The notes: generated by a model from the sequence alone, not told the origin. A DNA stretch of 64,000 nucleotides from Aspidiotus rigidus (GCA_035079385.1 JAVHKY010000054.1:11013501-11077500), one strand, 5' to 3'; positions 46,956 through 58,950 are shown, counted from the stretch's first letter. A program made the numbers and translations.

Positions 46956-47274
46956 GTTCCTTCTTTTGGTTGGGATGAGGCATCGGATGGTTTGAATGAT
47001 TTAAAACTTGTAGGACAACTTCGCATTACAGTCTAAAAAACGTCACTTTACCATACTTCAGCCAAAAAAACTTTTTGAAATACTTTTAGAGCGTTTCGAC
47101 GCTCCATAAAAAAGTAGCTCTGGAACCCAAATTTATATTTTTTTTACGCGCCTTCTGAACGCTTTTCGATCAAACAAAAAATAGTTTCTCATGTACCCCG
47201 ACATCAACTAACACAAAAAATTTTCTCTGTACCTAAAAACATAGGAGAACGAGAAATATAGATCTTGAAGTCGT

Positions 47275-47290
47275 GTTGCATATATGCAAC
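47275..47290. repeat. 16-bp palindrome (2 of 3)
   Basis: Identical to the copy at 46940. It lies about 230 bp upstream of the transposase start. Confidence 0.9.
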
Positions 47291-47326
47291 GTCATGCATT
47301 TAAGGTAACGCGCCGAGAGGAAATTG

Positions 47327-47520
47327 GTGCCCGCGTTTCGATAAGAGTGATTTTATCGTTCACATTGCTTTTATGAGAATGATGCCGATGAATTCTTGAA
47401 TCATTGTGAAATATCGAATAGCAGAAAATAGACGATGACTAGGTTTAGAATTGCCGCGTTGTGATAACAGTGATTTTATCGTTCACGTTTGTTTTTGTGG
47501 TGGAATAATGCCAAAATTTC
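47327..47520. repeat. Imperfect direct repeat upstream of the transposase start
   Basis: GTGATTTTATCGTTCAC with a GCCGCGTT/GCCCGCGTTT lead occurs near 47.33-47.37 kb and again near 47.45-47.49 kb. The second copy directly precedes the ATG at 47508. Confidence 0.7.
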
Positions 47521-49314
47521 TAAATGAAGATGAACTACAGAAAATTGTCGATAACTGGGACTGGAATGAGAGCGACGATGATGCCGAGCTTCAGTCAGAA
47601 GACGAGGAAGAGCTTCCCAAAGCTCTATCATGCAGTTTGTCGTTGACGACTTCTTCTTCTAGGACTCCACAAAGTGTTACGTCTTTAACTCCAACTACGT
47701 CTGGACTAACGGCTCCGATTTCAGAGACCGGTAAAAAATTGAGAGAACTCCAAGGTAATAAAATTATTGAATTTCCAGTGATAAGTGCTCAAAATTGAAA
47801 AAGTACCCACGCTTTGAATTCTATTTATTGTTTTTAGATATTACGAACGTAATACCAATGAGTCCTCCAGCTACGCCTGCGACTTTAGCCACAAGGCAGA
47901 AAGTTTCAACATGTAAAATCAGCAAAAAATCAAAATCAGTACGAGGTGATAGAATTATTGAGTTTTTCAGTGATAAATTCTCGTGGGCATCGGAAGGATT
48001 GAGAAGAAAAGAAAACAGTCGAAGTTTTCATTCCCTTGTCTTTTTCTGAACCCCCCTTACCTGCGAAAATTTTTTTGTGAGTTCACCCCTCTCCCCCCCT
48101 CCCACAGAAAAAAAATCTTTCGACTTAGAAAAATTTCGAGGTTGTCCCTAGGGTACTATCTGAAATTTGCGAGTTCGCCCCTTTGGATCCGGGGGAAAGA
48201 GTCTAAGAGTTTTATTTTATCGTTGCCAAACACTGAGAGAATTAGACAAGTTTCTTTTTATTTCGTAACAAGTGGAAAATTGTTATTGTACAAATTTTAC
48301 TGCGTTTTTCCTGAAGATGACGGCAGGGTTCCGTCGAAACGTCGATTGTGTAATTTTATGAATTAATAAAGTGGCGACAAAAGCATTAAAATTCGTACAA
48401 TAACAGAGAGAATTATTGAAGCACCTGTTTTCTAACCCCCTTCCTTCCAATGCCACTATTTTGCTCAGAATGAAGCAAGTACGAACACAAAATCATGAAT
48501 TCTGTTCACTGGTTGTAGATATTACAAATGTATTACCAATCAAGAATCGAGGTTGCTTGTTTTCCTACGTAAAGAGTGGGGTATATTTTCATTGGGTACT
48601 GTGAGGTCAAATCGGTTTTCGGATTGCAAGTTGCTTGAAAAAAAGCAACTGAAGCGACTACAACGAGGATATAGCATTGAAAGATTAGGTGTCTGGAAAA
48701 ATACGCCAGTTAGTGTTGTTCAGTGGAAGGATAACAGTTTTGTACATCTTGCTTCAAGTTTTGCTGGCATATTACCAACAGACACAGCTCGTCGATTTGA
48801 TAAAACAAAAAAAGAACATATCAATATTCCACGGCCCCATATTGTTCAGGAGTATAACAAATTTATGGGTGGTGTGGATCTTTTGGGAAGTTATATCGGA
48901 AGAAGCAAAATAAAAATGAAGACAAGAAAATGGTATATGCGAATGTTCTACCTCATTGTCGATCTAGCTATAGCAAACTGCTGGATTCTTTTCAAAAAGA
49001 AGCACCCAGACCTTCCAATCACTCTCGCTAAATTTCGTCAAGAAATAGCCTATTGTTTGATAAACTTTGCGAAAAAGACCACTACAGGACGTGGTCGTCC
49101 TCCTGTAAAATCATTTTCAAACGTCAGAAGACAAATCATTCCTTCTTCCGACATTAGAAAAGATGGCAATCATCTACCTGATTTTTCTTCAACTCGTGGA
49201 AAGTGCAAGAATGGCGACTGCAAAGGAATATCGTACATTCGTTGTGTCATATGTCGAGTAAATTTATGCATCAATTCGCGAAATAATTGTTTTTTGAATT
49301 TTCACCAGGTATAA
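47508..49314 (+). pseudogene. piggyBac transposase, central part missing
   Basis: The N-terminus starts MPKFLNEDELQKIVDNWDW and is very acidic (DDDAELQSEDEEELP), as in piggyBac transposases. The C-terminal 250 codons read GTVRSNRFSD, VVQWKDNSFVHLASS, VQEYNKFMGGVDLL, KWYMRMFYLIVDLAIANCW, and finish with a cysteine-rich finger (CKNGDCKG...CVICRVNLC). The family catalyses TTAA-specific cut-and-paste transposition with a DDD triad. Here the middle, including the first catalytic Asp region, is absent. Between 47.80 and 48.50 kb there are duplicated exon-edge-like blocks (GATATTAC(A/G)AA(C/T)GTA at 47836 and 48520) and a Penelope-like tail. A start at 47451 is possible but adds an unlikely leader. 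It cannot make active transposase. Confidence 0.85.
48311..48339 (+). ncRNA. Hammerhead-like core within the piggyBac gap
   Basis: CTGAAGA (48311-48317), a GACGG/CCGTC stem and GAAA (48336-48339), followed by CGTCG, form a typical Penelope-end hammerhead core. It suggests that a Penelope tail was inserted in the transposase region. Cleavage was not assessed. Confidence 0.4.
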
Positions 49315-49753
49315 GATTTTGTGAATATCATTTTCCCTAGGAGTGCAAAATGTTTATCAAAAATTTTATCCCATTTTGTATTTTGTTACATTTGCGCTGT
49401 TTATATAAATAAGATTACATAATTTCGTTTTTTTACAAGTTTCAAAATTTGTACAGAAAAAGTTATTTCACGAATCTATAATTATTTTTGTTGGGTTTTG
49501 CTTATTATTGATCGCATCGTACCTAATCATTATCATTATAAAACATAAATGAATAAAGTTTTGTTAGAACACCTTCGTTGTTTTGCTTTTGAAGTAAAAA
49601 AGGAAGTAAATCTCAAAACGTTGTACTTGTATGAGCTACCTAATAAAATCTACACGAATACGGGAGTAAAATAATACGAAACGTAAATACATGATGTAGC
49701 GTACCATACACGCAACGTTGACAACGCTACACACAAATCCTCTAATGCATAAC

Positions 49754-49769
49754 GTTGCATATATGCAAC
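49754..49769. repeat. 16-bp palindrome (3 of 3)
   Basis: Identical to the other two, near the right end of the piggyBac element. Here the palindrome extends to 18 bp (49753-49770). Confidence 0.9.
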
Positions 49770-49976
49770 GTAGAAAAATGGTCCGTTTGGGCACCTTAAG
49801 GGACAGCTGGAATTTTTTGGTTATTTTTCTCATATTGTGGTGATCTCATAAAACAATGTAGGATTTTTTTTTTTTTGATTGCGAAAAAAAAATTTTGTTC
49901 ATGCACTCAAGGGTTAAAAAACCATTGTCAACGGGGACGTGAAAGCAACTGAACCAACTCCGGCCGACAACAAGAA

Positions 49977-51009
49977 CTACCGAGGAGGACATGTTTGAAC
50001 TAGCGAGTCATCACAATGTGAATCATACTCGTAAACTAATTCAATCGAACCCTCATCAGGTATGTACCTGTTGAGCACATTTAGGTTATCGTTATTCAGA
50101 TGGCGAATAATTTCGATGTGTTCTAGCGCGGTACGTTTGAAAGCCGAGGACTCTCTATGGAGGAGGGACTCAGATCCCTCTATGAAACCATGGCCAGTGG
50201 TAATAAGATGGTCCGCAAATACCGAATCACCCAATTTCTTCTTTTCCCACGCCTTCCTATGCTCATCTATTCTAATTTTGAGCTGACGTCCAGTCTCGCC
50301 TATATAGATTCCATTACAATCATTACAATCAATTTTGTAAACCCCGCTTCTTTCGACCAGTGGGATGGGGTCTTTTAACTTAACGAACAAGCTTTTTACA
50401 GTGTTCAGATTGTAAAACACTGACCGAAACCCAAATGGGCGGAGGACCCGACCTAATTGGGAAGAAAATTTCCCCAAAAACGGAAGCCTAATCCAACGTT
50501 TCCTACTATCTGACGCTGGATTACGGGGGAGGGAGGCAGTGGAATCAAGGCATTTCCGAGTCAATTTCCTATGGACCATCAAGTCAATATCTAAGCTGAT
50601 CTCGTTCACTCTGGCCAAGTGCTTTATAGTCAAAAGCTCCTATTGAAAAGCGAGCTGACCTAATGGAATACTCGTCAACCGGTGGATATAGCTATTAAAA
50701 CCGGCATATTTGTGAGCAACCGGGCAGAAAGATCTGCCGTGGACAGTAATATCGGTCGAGGTATCTTTTCTATATATGGCGAATTCGTGGGCACCTTCTC
50801 TATTAGAGATAGTAAGGTCCAAAAAAGTTATAGATGAACCGCCTACTTCTAACGTAAATTTGATGCGGATGGATATAAACTGTTAAGATACCTGAGAAAC
50901 TCCAAAAGGAGATCCCGTTGACCGGTCCACAAACACAACACATTGTCGACGTACCTGTGCCAATAATATATATGACCCAAAAACCCCTGACCAGAGGAAA
51001 AGAGATCAA
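49977..51009 (-). pseudogene. Penelope family B (B1): RT end and GIY-YIG nuclease
   Basis: Minus-strand frames in order: the post-palm block FWSFSGILTVYIHPHQIYVR (shifted frame), MDLTISNREGAHEFAIYRKD, HRLTSIPLGQLAF, then a 218-codon frame with HLARVNEISLDIDLMVHRKL, GVYKIDCNDCNGIYIGETGR, RIDEHRKAWEKKKLGDS and the Glu helix RTALEHIEIIRHLN, ending at 49977. The nuclease domain looks complete, with GIY, YIG, Arg, His and Glu all in place. A frameshift near 50,635 parts it from the RT. No YVDD is seen in frame. Confidence 0.85.
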
Positions 51010-51061
51010 GCGTCAGCGTTATCCAAAAGTTTCAACCGCGGATTATAAATTGTAGTAGGTA

Positions 51062-53018
51062 ATGTTGAGTTCGAGAGTGACGAGTTGTATCTCTTGGAGA
51101 AGGGGTTAAAATTCGGGTTACCCCCTCTTAATAATGCTAACACTTTGGCCAATTTTGTTGCGGACCTAGAAATGAAAATTGGGCCTGGGGTTAATACTCA
51201 GAAAGCGTGTGCCGCCTTTGTCCGCGATACCCTCCTCCCTCGTATAAATGATCTGGATTTTGAGGTGATTAAGAGGATCAAGAGGAAGGTCAGGGAGGAG
51301 GGCTTAACCATAACTAAGGCTGATAAAGGGAATGCCATTGTCGTTATGGATAAGTCCTCTTACGTCTCTTAGGTCTATGACGTTCTCGACCAGTGTGGCG
51401 CCAAAGAAAATGCTGATTTCAATTTTCCAAATCACGTCAAAGAAGTTAGACGTGTTATAAACACTTGTGAATTTATTATTAAGACCCCCAAGCTTAAAAG
51501 AATGCTTCTTGAGCCCAATCCAGTGCCGCCCCTCTTGTACGGGCTACCTAAGGTTCATAAGAGGGACACCCCGATGCGGCCGGTCGTTTCTTTTCCCCCA
51601 CGTACTTCTTGGCGAAATTTTTGGACCGTTGGTTCAAATCTAGAGTGGAATTTAAGTCATCCTACTCTGTGAAGAATTCAGTCTCTTAGGCTAATAAACT
51701 TAAGGATGCCATTCTTCCGCCTGATTCAACCTTATGCTCCTTTGACGTTGTCGGCTTATTTCCGAGTATCCCTAGAGCTACTGCCATGCAACATATGGGA
51801 GACCTTTTGATCCAATCTAATATCTGTCACGAAGAGTTGGCAGAATTTTTTAATTTACTCAATATTTGTTGGTCTCCCAACTTTCGCAAATTTGAAGGCA
51901 AATTTTTCGAATTTCCTGAGGAGGTAGGTATCTGGCTCTCCTCTGGGTTCCCTCATTTCGGAGGTTTTCATGTCTAAATTTGAGCTTGATCTCTTTTCCT
52001 CTGGTCAGGGGTTTTTGGGTCATATATATTATTGGCACAAGTACGTCGACGATGTGTTGTGTTTGTGGACCGGTCAACGGGATCTCCTTTTGGAGTTTCT
52101 CAGGTATCTTAACAGTTTATATCCATCCGCATCAAATTTACGTTAGAAGTAGGCGGTTCATCTATAAATTTTTTGGACCTTACTATCTCTAATAGAGAAG
52201 GTGCCCAAGAATTCGCCATATATAGAAAAGATACCTCGACCGATACTACTGTCCACGGCAGATCTTTCTGCCCGGTTGCTCACAAATATGCCGGTTTTAA
52301 TAGCTATATCCACCGGTTGACGAGTATTCCATTAGGTCAGCTCGCTTTTCAACAGAAGCTCTTGACTATAAAGCACTTGGCCAGAGTGAACGAGATCAGT
52401 TTGGATATTGACTTGATGGTCCATAGGAAATTGACTCGGAAATGCCTTGATTCCACTACCTCCCTCCCCCGTAATCCAGCGTCAGATAGTAGGAAACGTT
52501 GAATTAGGCTTCCGGTTTTGGGGAAATTTTCTTCCCAATTAGGTCGTGTCCTCCGCCCATTTGGGTTTCGGCCAGTGTTTTACAATCTGAACACTGTAAA
52601 AAGCTTGTTCGTTAAGTTAAAGGACCCCATCCCACTGGTCGAAAGAAGCGGGGTTTACAAAATTGATTGTAATGATTGTAATGGAATCTATATAGGCGAG
52701 ACTGGACGTCAGCTCAAAATTAGAATAGATGAGCATAGGAAGGCGTGGGAAAAGAAGAAATTGGGTGATTCGGCGTTTGCGGACAATCTTATTACCACTG
52801 GCCATGGTTTCATAGAGGGATCTGAGTCCCTCCTCCATAGAGAGTCCTCGGCTTTCAAACGTACCGCGCTAGAACACATCGAAATTATTCGCCATCTGAA
52901 TAGCGATAACCTAAATGTGCTCAACAGGTACATACCTGATGAGGGTTTGATTGAATTAGTTTACGAGTATGATTCACATTGTGATGACTCGCTAGTTCAG
53001 TCATGTCCTCCTCGGTAG
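51062..53018 (+). pseudogene. Penelope family B (B2): RT and GIY-YIG ORF, frameshifted
   Basis: Read in order: LLEKGLKFGLPPLN, LTITKADKGNAIVVMDKSSY, a stop at 51370, LLYGLPKVHKRDTPMRPVVS, CSFDVVGLFPSIPRA, a damaged GSPLSP block, KYVDDVLCLWTGQRD (catalytic YVDD near 52,045), MDLTISNREGAQEFAIYRKD, then GVYKIDCNDCNGIYIGETGR and RTALEHIEIIRHLNSD, ending at 53018. All RT motifs and the nuclease can be traced, but at least four stops or frameshifts divide them. It is the fullest family B copy and the reference for reading B1. Confidence 0.85.
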
Positions 53019-53121
53019 TTCTTGTTGCCGGCCGGAGTTGGTTCGGTTGCTTTCACGTCCCCGTTGACAATGGTTTTTTAATCGAAAGCGCTCCGGTGTT
53101 TTTTCATTTCTGTGGCTCTAT

Positions 53122-53395
53122 TCAAATTACTCCGTACGTTTTAATCGTTGAGTATGTCGTCGTTAGATGGTTCGGAAAGTTGAAGCTATCACTCTCTTTT
53201 GTCCCACACTGCACCAGTACAACGTGCACTTTAAAATTGTACGAAGCCTTCTCCATAATTACTATCGCATTACTCTTATCCGCCTTGGTAATTATTAACT
53301 CCTCCTCCCGGAGTTTCCTCCTCAATCCCTTAACCACTCCTCCTGCAACTCTTTTTACTCTCGTCAGTAATTTCTTTTCCTTTCGCTTTCACTCT
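53122..53395 (-). pseudogene. Penelope family B N-terminal RT fragment (B3)
   Basis: The minus strand reads GLRRKLREEELIITKADKSN, AIVIMEKASYNFKV and DSFNFPNHL, homologous to 51.27-51.45 kb. It abuts the 3' end of B2 in the opposite orientation. Confidence 0.75.
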
Positions 53396-53399
53396 CGTG

Positions 53400-54310
53400 T
53401 GTGAACGCCTATATTTCAGCGTACGTAGGAGTCCTGTCGTACAGTACAGGAACAGTATAGGAACAAGTATACGAGGAAACATCAAGAGTCAAAAATACAC
53501 GTAGTGATACTCGTGGGTGGCGAGCACTATTACATCATTCTACATCCTCAGTTAACCTCGAAGGAAGGGTAGGAAAGGTTTTACAAGAAACACAATCATA
53601 TGGTTAGAGTTAAACGAGTTGACTACAGTTACAACGTTTGCCATTGTAATTGAGTGGTTGTTGTGTTACTCTACAGCAAAAGAGTTTAACGCGTGCAGAA
53701 AAAACTCATATTGGAAAGTGGAGAGAGGCGTGCGCGAGCACCCGGGTCAAGGGACAATGCTGGACGCGCTGTTTGCTAGGGTAGATTTTATACTGCTCTA
53801 AATGTACGGAAACAAGTGCAGTCGAATTGGTTTGTTGTAGTTGGCGTTTTAATGCAATGATACTCGTATTTCCGGGCGGCAGTCTATTCGATGTATTTAT
53901 TTGGCAGCCCGCTAGCTGATAAATTATATGTATCCTAATAGTGGTACATGATGAAGATTTAAGAGAAGTGCGATGACGTTCTCAATTGTTAGTGGTTGTA
54001 AATATTCGGCGTTGTGTCGCGTGTAAAACTCGTTGATGTGGTTGAACCGGTTAAAGTTACCGTCATGAGTATTGATGCTGTATTGGTGAGTTGGTTCACT
54101 GAGTATATCTGTAATTTACACTTGTCTGCTCGATAGATAGGGTTCTTTAATTTATACTACTGTAGGCGTTAATTTTAAGTGAGCGATACTGGGCACACGC
54201 AGGATAGGGTGTTTGTTAATGAATTGGAATTATAATGAAGGGTCCGTTTGTGACTGGAGCCCTATTGTCGGTGTCTAGGTGACGATGGTTATATCGTGAA
54301 GTACATTTGG
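53400..54310. other. No gene recognised
   Basis: Mixed composition with one short ORF (53619-53801) lacking any domain. Confidence 0.4.
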
Positions 54311-54314
54311 TTAT

Positions 54315-54510
54315 CCAGAAGGCAGTCAGCCAATGTGGGCTGTACGTAGGTCTTCAGAGATGGATATCTCACATGTGGTGAGGCGTACTTGGTAGACATC
54401 GAAAATATCTTGCATCCGGAAGGCAGTCAGCCAGTGAGGGCTGCATGTAGGCCTGTAGCGGTGAATATCTCATGTATGGTGAGATGTATTTAAGTGGCAT
54501 TGTGGATGTC
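54315..54510. repeat. Tandem repeat, two units of ~101 bp
   Basis: CC(A/G)GAAGGCAGTCAGCCA begins at 54315 and again at 54416. Both units continue with a GGGCTG(T/C)A(C/T)GTAGG block and a GATATCTCA-type block. Confidence 0.8.
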
Positions 54511-54544
54511 TTAGCAGTGCGGATCTTGTTCATGTCTAAGCGGG

Positions 54545-55110
54545 GATGTGACGAACCCCGGGGACGAAGGGGCCCGAGTTGCTGAGGGTAGCGCCCTCAG
54601 GCTGGCTGAGCCAGGCAGAGTTGTGAGTCTCTCGGGACTACAACTTAGGGAGGAAGATAGGACGCCAGGGGGAACTGGGCTCGATAGCAGTAACCAGTCT
54701 ACGTTGGGACCCGGTGGCTCAATGGTTGGCGGACTCCTTCAGGTGCGGCGACACCGGTCGGGGAATGCCTGGAGTTTGTCTCACAAATCCAAAACGGGGG
54801 TCTGATCAACCTTTTGTTGCGGTGGTAGAGAGGCTGCTCTGTCCGAGGGGCACTGCGAGGGAGATGAGCCCTGCGGGGCAAGGTTCCGGGAACTCGTAGC
54901 CGCGGCATTGTGGTACAGCAGTGTTGGCGGGGATCCGTTATTGCAGTTGTTCCAGATAGGAAGGTTAAGCGGTCAGACAGGTATCTAACTAGTTCGGGCA
55001 GTGGTCCCGAGAGTCGGTGGTACCCGGTTTGGAGTTGGAGTCTGGCGCTTGATTACAGTCTGTTCTCTGATGAAGTGTGTGCTCAGTGGTTAGGTAGGTT
55101 ATAGTAGGAG
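54545..55110. other. GC-rich island with tRNA-like A-box; possible SINE
   Basis: This is much more GC-rich than anything nearby. ACCCGGTGGCTCAATGG (near 54,710) fits a pol III A-box (TGGCNNARTGG), but a convincing B-box at the right distance is lacking. ORFs on both strands show no domain. It could be a degenerate SINE, a LINE tail or a CpG island. Confidence 0.3.
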
Positions 55111-57565
55111 TACATTTCAGGTATGCTCAAACGCGATTTTAAAACAGTTCACAGGTAATTCAGAACATGGTCCAGCTGGTCATCCTACAGAAAATTAGCA
55201 TCGGTTGAATTCTGACAAGGTATAATAATATACGTATCATTCATGGAATATGATTGGTTTGATGAATCATCGGGTCAAGAGGACACCCAGTGTGACTGGG
55301 GTGGCATTTTTGTACTGTCAGGCGTACTCTGGTGCCTTGATGAAAAATTTTAGGTTACACGTGAGTATCCGCGTCAGCATAAAAATTGTTCAATCTACTT
55401 TGTATTGTTACCCTCTTGCTTCATTCCTTTCCCAACGAAAAAGAGGGCAACTATCCCACAAAAATTGTTCTGTTGTACGCAATACGTCCAGTCAGGGACT
55501 TGACTTTGAAACGCTGGTTTCTTTATCCATACTACCACATTTCCTGCAGCAAAAAAATATTGATACCCAAGTACTTTCGAGTTTACTGGGTCACAATCGT
55601 TCAAGACGAGAGAACAATATCATCAAATTTTTATAGAATTTACCTTTCTTTAAAATTTCTTATCTATACTGCACACGGAGAGATTCTGTATTTTGATGGA
55701 ACGTTTTATAACACAATTTAAATATCAAATTGTGGTATTCATCGATATAGGTACGAATTTGAGTGATTGATGCAATACGCTGACTTCGGTTCTCGATCAA
55801 CTTAGTCATAGTAGTATCTGGAATAAACTGGTAACATTATTTTACGATTTGCCAAAGTATTCAAAACTCAATGGAGGGACCAACCTGAATGCGCGAGATC
55901 GAACAGCGATAAAGCCCTTTTTGCGTCATTCTCATTTGCTAATCGAACGAGCTTCTTCAATATATTCGCGGATTACGAAATGGAATTTCAGTCGTTGATT
56001 ATCAGCGCGCATAAAAATTTGCAATCGTTTCGCAAACAAGAATGGTATTTCAGTAAAATAGGAGAGACTATTTATGAGTACGAAAAATTTTGACGATATG
56101 GACGAGAAAGTACACACGGAACAGAAAGAAAGTGGCGAAATTACTTTAAAATTCTTTAAGCTACTGACTTGAGCATCATCGTACAATATACTGAACTCGA
56201 ATATTAAGTAATAGTTCGGAAGTGAATTCTACAATGTATAGACGAGAGTAGATCAGAAAAATAAAACATTTTGATTAGGTACATTATAGTTAGACACTGA
56301 CCTTAACGACGATAATAATTTATATTACTCGTACATTTAAGAGAAATAATATGCGTACTTGTGCACGAATTTTACGTCAACACGCAATCTAGTCTACCAC
56401 AAATAATGACCGGTAAACCGGTTAAATGTCAACTTTATTCTAGTACATCTTAATTCGAGATTTTATGTTTTTTTTTCTACTTTTTTTACACTCGTTGAAA
56501 TGGATAAATACGTTAGGACATACGAGATTTTACAGTTGGAAAAAAGTCATCAAAAATCGCGAATATCAGAATTTAATGTCAACTGGCAATGTCATTGCTT
56601 CCAAAGTTGGATTAGGTTACATACTAAATGACCACTATTCTCATTTTAAATGGGGAATCTGTTCACTGATAGAAGTCTACTACGGATATACATTACTTAC
56701 CCCTTACAAATCCCTCATTAAATTCCTTTTCATGTATTTGTACTCGTACTGCAACCGACATCAAAATACACGATTCAACCTAACCTATTACAGACTGATG
56801 AGTACCGCGCGCCGATATGTAGCGTGTATTTAGTATCGCCATTTCGCACGCGATCTTTATTGTTGCAATCGCGAGTTCGCCTCCGCTTTGAGGAGCGTAC
56901 ATACTTGCGCTCTGGGAATACGTCGCCTTTGCTTGTAATTTTTCAAATAAATGGGTACGATATTTTGGATGAGATCCAATCTCAAAAACGGAGGAGTGAA
57001 CAAACGTAAGGAGGTCCATCTTGATTACAAATGGCCTTATTCTGATTCTAACAATATGACGATCGGTGAATATTTCATACTGCTGTTTTACTGCATTCCA
57101 ATCCTCCATCATTCTATGTGAATTATAATGATCAAATCACATTTTTATGCGACAAAAATATCACCTCAACAGGCGTCAATCGATCATTATCTCTGTATGG
57201 GTTACGTTTTGACGCGAATTACACTCAACGACGAACATATCAACTTTTTCCATCTTCCTTTCGGTTGACAAAATGTACCTGGAATATTAATTAAGTACAC
57301 TTTGACTATTAATTTTTCTCGAATTCATTGATCTCCAGACTTTTGCACATGCGATCTCATCATTTTGACAAATTCAGGATGAATTTTTTTTTTAGCGTTC
57401 AATTTAAATGCTTGAAAACTTTTGCAGCAAAAAAGGAAAGCCAGTAACAGGGCGATAAAAGAAACCTTCGAGATAGTAGGAAATACAAATCCTGACATCA
57501 TCATTTTAAATCATTTTCGACTTTCTTTTCTTTTGTAAAAGAGGACCTCCTGCTTCATAATTATA
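55110..57565. other. No gene recognised
   Basis: ORFs at 55250-55636 (plus), 56465-56833 (plus) and 56780-57112 (minus) are 110-128 codons long but overlap each other and show no recognisable family. Confidence 0.4.
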
Positions 57566-57944
57566 ACTAGCGTCTGTTGTGTCGTCGCTACGCGTCGACG
57601 ACAGCCGCTAGCAAGGTGAGTACCAATTTTGGAATAAGAAAATAACTTTTTTCTACAAAAATTTTCTGAAAAAAAAATGATGAAAAACGACGCGGTAGTT
57701 CACTAAAACAAAATGATACCATTCTATTCACCAGTAAAAAGACCAAAGAAACTGCTCCAAAATGAACAGACAATTCACAATATAGGTATTTTTCTTTGTG
57801 CGGACACTAAATTTGTTCTCTTCTATAGAAAATAATAATAAAAACTTCCCTATTTTTGAAACAGGCTCAGCTCCATTACATTCTTTGGTCCGTATATAAG
57901 GCCAGTCTGCCCCATGTGGTGGCATTTTTTGAAAAAAAAAAACA

Positions 57945-58350
57945 TATTACCCACTTTAATCAAACCCTATTTCACAACGAGTTCTACTTTGATCGCATTT
58001 CTCAAAAAAGATATTGCTAAACTTTGACCAAACCTTAATTTTGACCATGTTCCCCTTTGGTTGCATTTCTAAAAAAAACCATGTTGCTAAACTTTAACCA
58101 AACTCTATTTTAAAATGAGTTCTACTTTGGTCACATTTCTAAAAAAAAAAAAAAAAAAAACTTCAAGTAAACCCTATTTTAAAATGAGCTCTACTTTGGT
58201 CGCATTTCTAAGAAAACATATTGCTAAACTTTAACCAAACCCTATCTGAACATGAGTTTTACTTTGGTTGTATTTCAAAAAAAAAAAAGCATATAGCAAA
58301 ACTTTAACCAAACCCTATTTCAAAATGGGTTCTACTATGGTTGCATTTTG
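57945..58350. repeat. Tandem repeat of ~70 bp (six units)
   Basis: ACCAAACCCTATTT-type blocks begin near 57961, 58029, 58099, 58168, 58235 and 58309. Each is followed by a GTTCTACTTTGGT(C/T)GCATTT block and an A-run. Only about two units remain in the right arm (62.64-62.77 kb). Confidence 0.85.
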
Positions 58351-58490
58351 AGGTTCTCCCAGTTTGTTCATTCTTTTGATGACCTTTTCAATCCATCAGA
58401 ATTTCTTTCTTTTCAGAAATTACTTTTCGCAACTTTTCCTGATTTTTTTTTCTTGTTCATTCAAGTACAGCTCTACATTGCTTCTTAATT

Positions 58491-58950
58491 TTAGCTGTTC
58501 AGCATTTCTAGAAGATGCCAATAGTGAACATCTTGATAATACATTAAATCAATAGTGTAACTGTAACTCTCCAACTCACTAAACTTGTAATCAATTTTTC
58601 TTATGTTTGTGAAAGCTTATATGTTGACAACTTGTATACCTACAAATATTCAAATTGTATATTCGACAAACAGCAATAATCTCTATATGATCATCAAAAG
58701 TGCCTAATTTTGACATACTTCTAACATACTTATCAACATTTCCTTCAATTACGTAATTTGTAGAAAGATCTTTTTCCTTTTCAATATACTCGATGCACTT
58801 CTTTCTAATGCTGATATAATTTTCCTTAATAAAATACAAAATTGAATGAAAAAGGCAATTTCCATCGCCTGGAACAGGTAATGCAAAGTATAATTCTTGC
58901 TTTTCACCCTTCACTAAAATCACTAAAATAATATTGTTTACTAAAATCAA
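58491..58950 (-). pseudogene. OTU-like cysteine protease, left-arm copy
   Basis: The frame contains LPVPGDGNCLFHSILYFIKE, the OTU core with catalytic Asp and Cys (D-G-N-C). Then come YVIEGNVDKYVRSM and LGTFDDHIEIIAVCRIYNLN, the G-T-x-x-x-H-I-E region that precedes the last strands. OTU proteases cleave ubiquitin-type conjugates. The frame breaks after RYTSCQH by one extra base; the shifted frame continues to MYYQDVHYWH and a stop at 58491-58493, supplying a candidate catalytic His. A polypyrimidine-AG (minus) just before the core suggests that this is an exon joined to upstream sequence, so the Met at 58950 may not be the real start. Length is near a minimal OTU domain (about 150 residues). 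Confidence 0.75.

Larger units (their letters stand above)
46928..49917 (+). mobile_element. piggyBac-type transposon, internally deleted
   Basis: The right end reads GGGTTAA and the left end AACCCT, the CCCT...AGGG ends next to TTAA of piggyBac elements. Comparison with copy B2 gives the empty site (TTTCGATTAAAAAACC), so the target TTAA is shown directly. The left TTAA has lost TT. The element carries three identical 16-bp palindromes near its ends and a broken transposase gene. Confidence 0.88.
46829..51060 (-). mobile_element. Penelope-like element family B copy B1 (minus), split by piggyBac
   Basis: The piece at 46829-46924 is the reverse complement of about 53070-53170 in copy B2, and 49915-51009 is the reverse complement of about 51985-53075. 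The two parts of B1 are separated only by the piggyBac element. B1 is truncated at its 5' side near 51,050, where it meets copy B2 head-to-head. Confidence 0.85.

Noticed and set aside
56780..57112. 110-codon minus-strand ORF as a host gene
   Set aside because: It overlaps plus-strand ORFs and matches no family; kept as unannotated.
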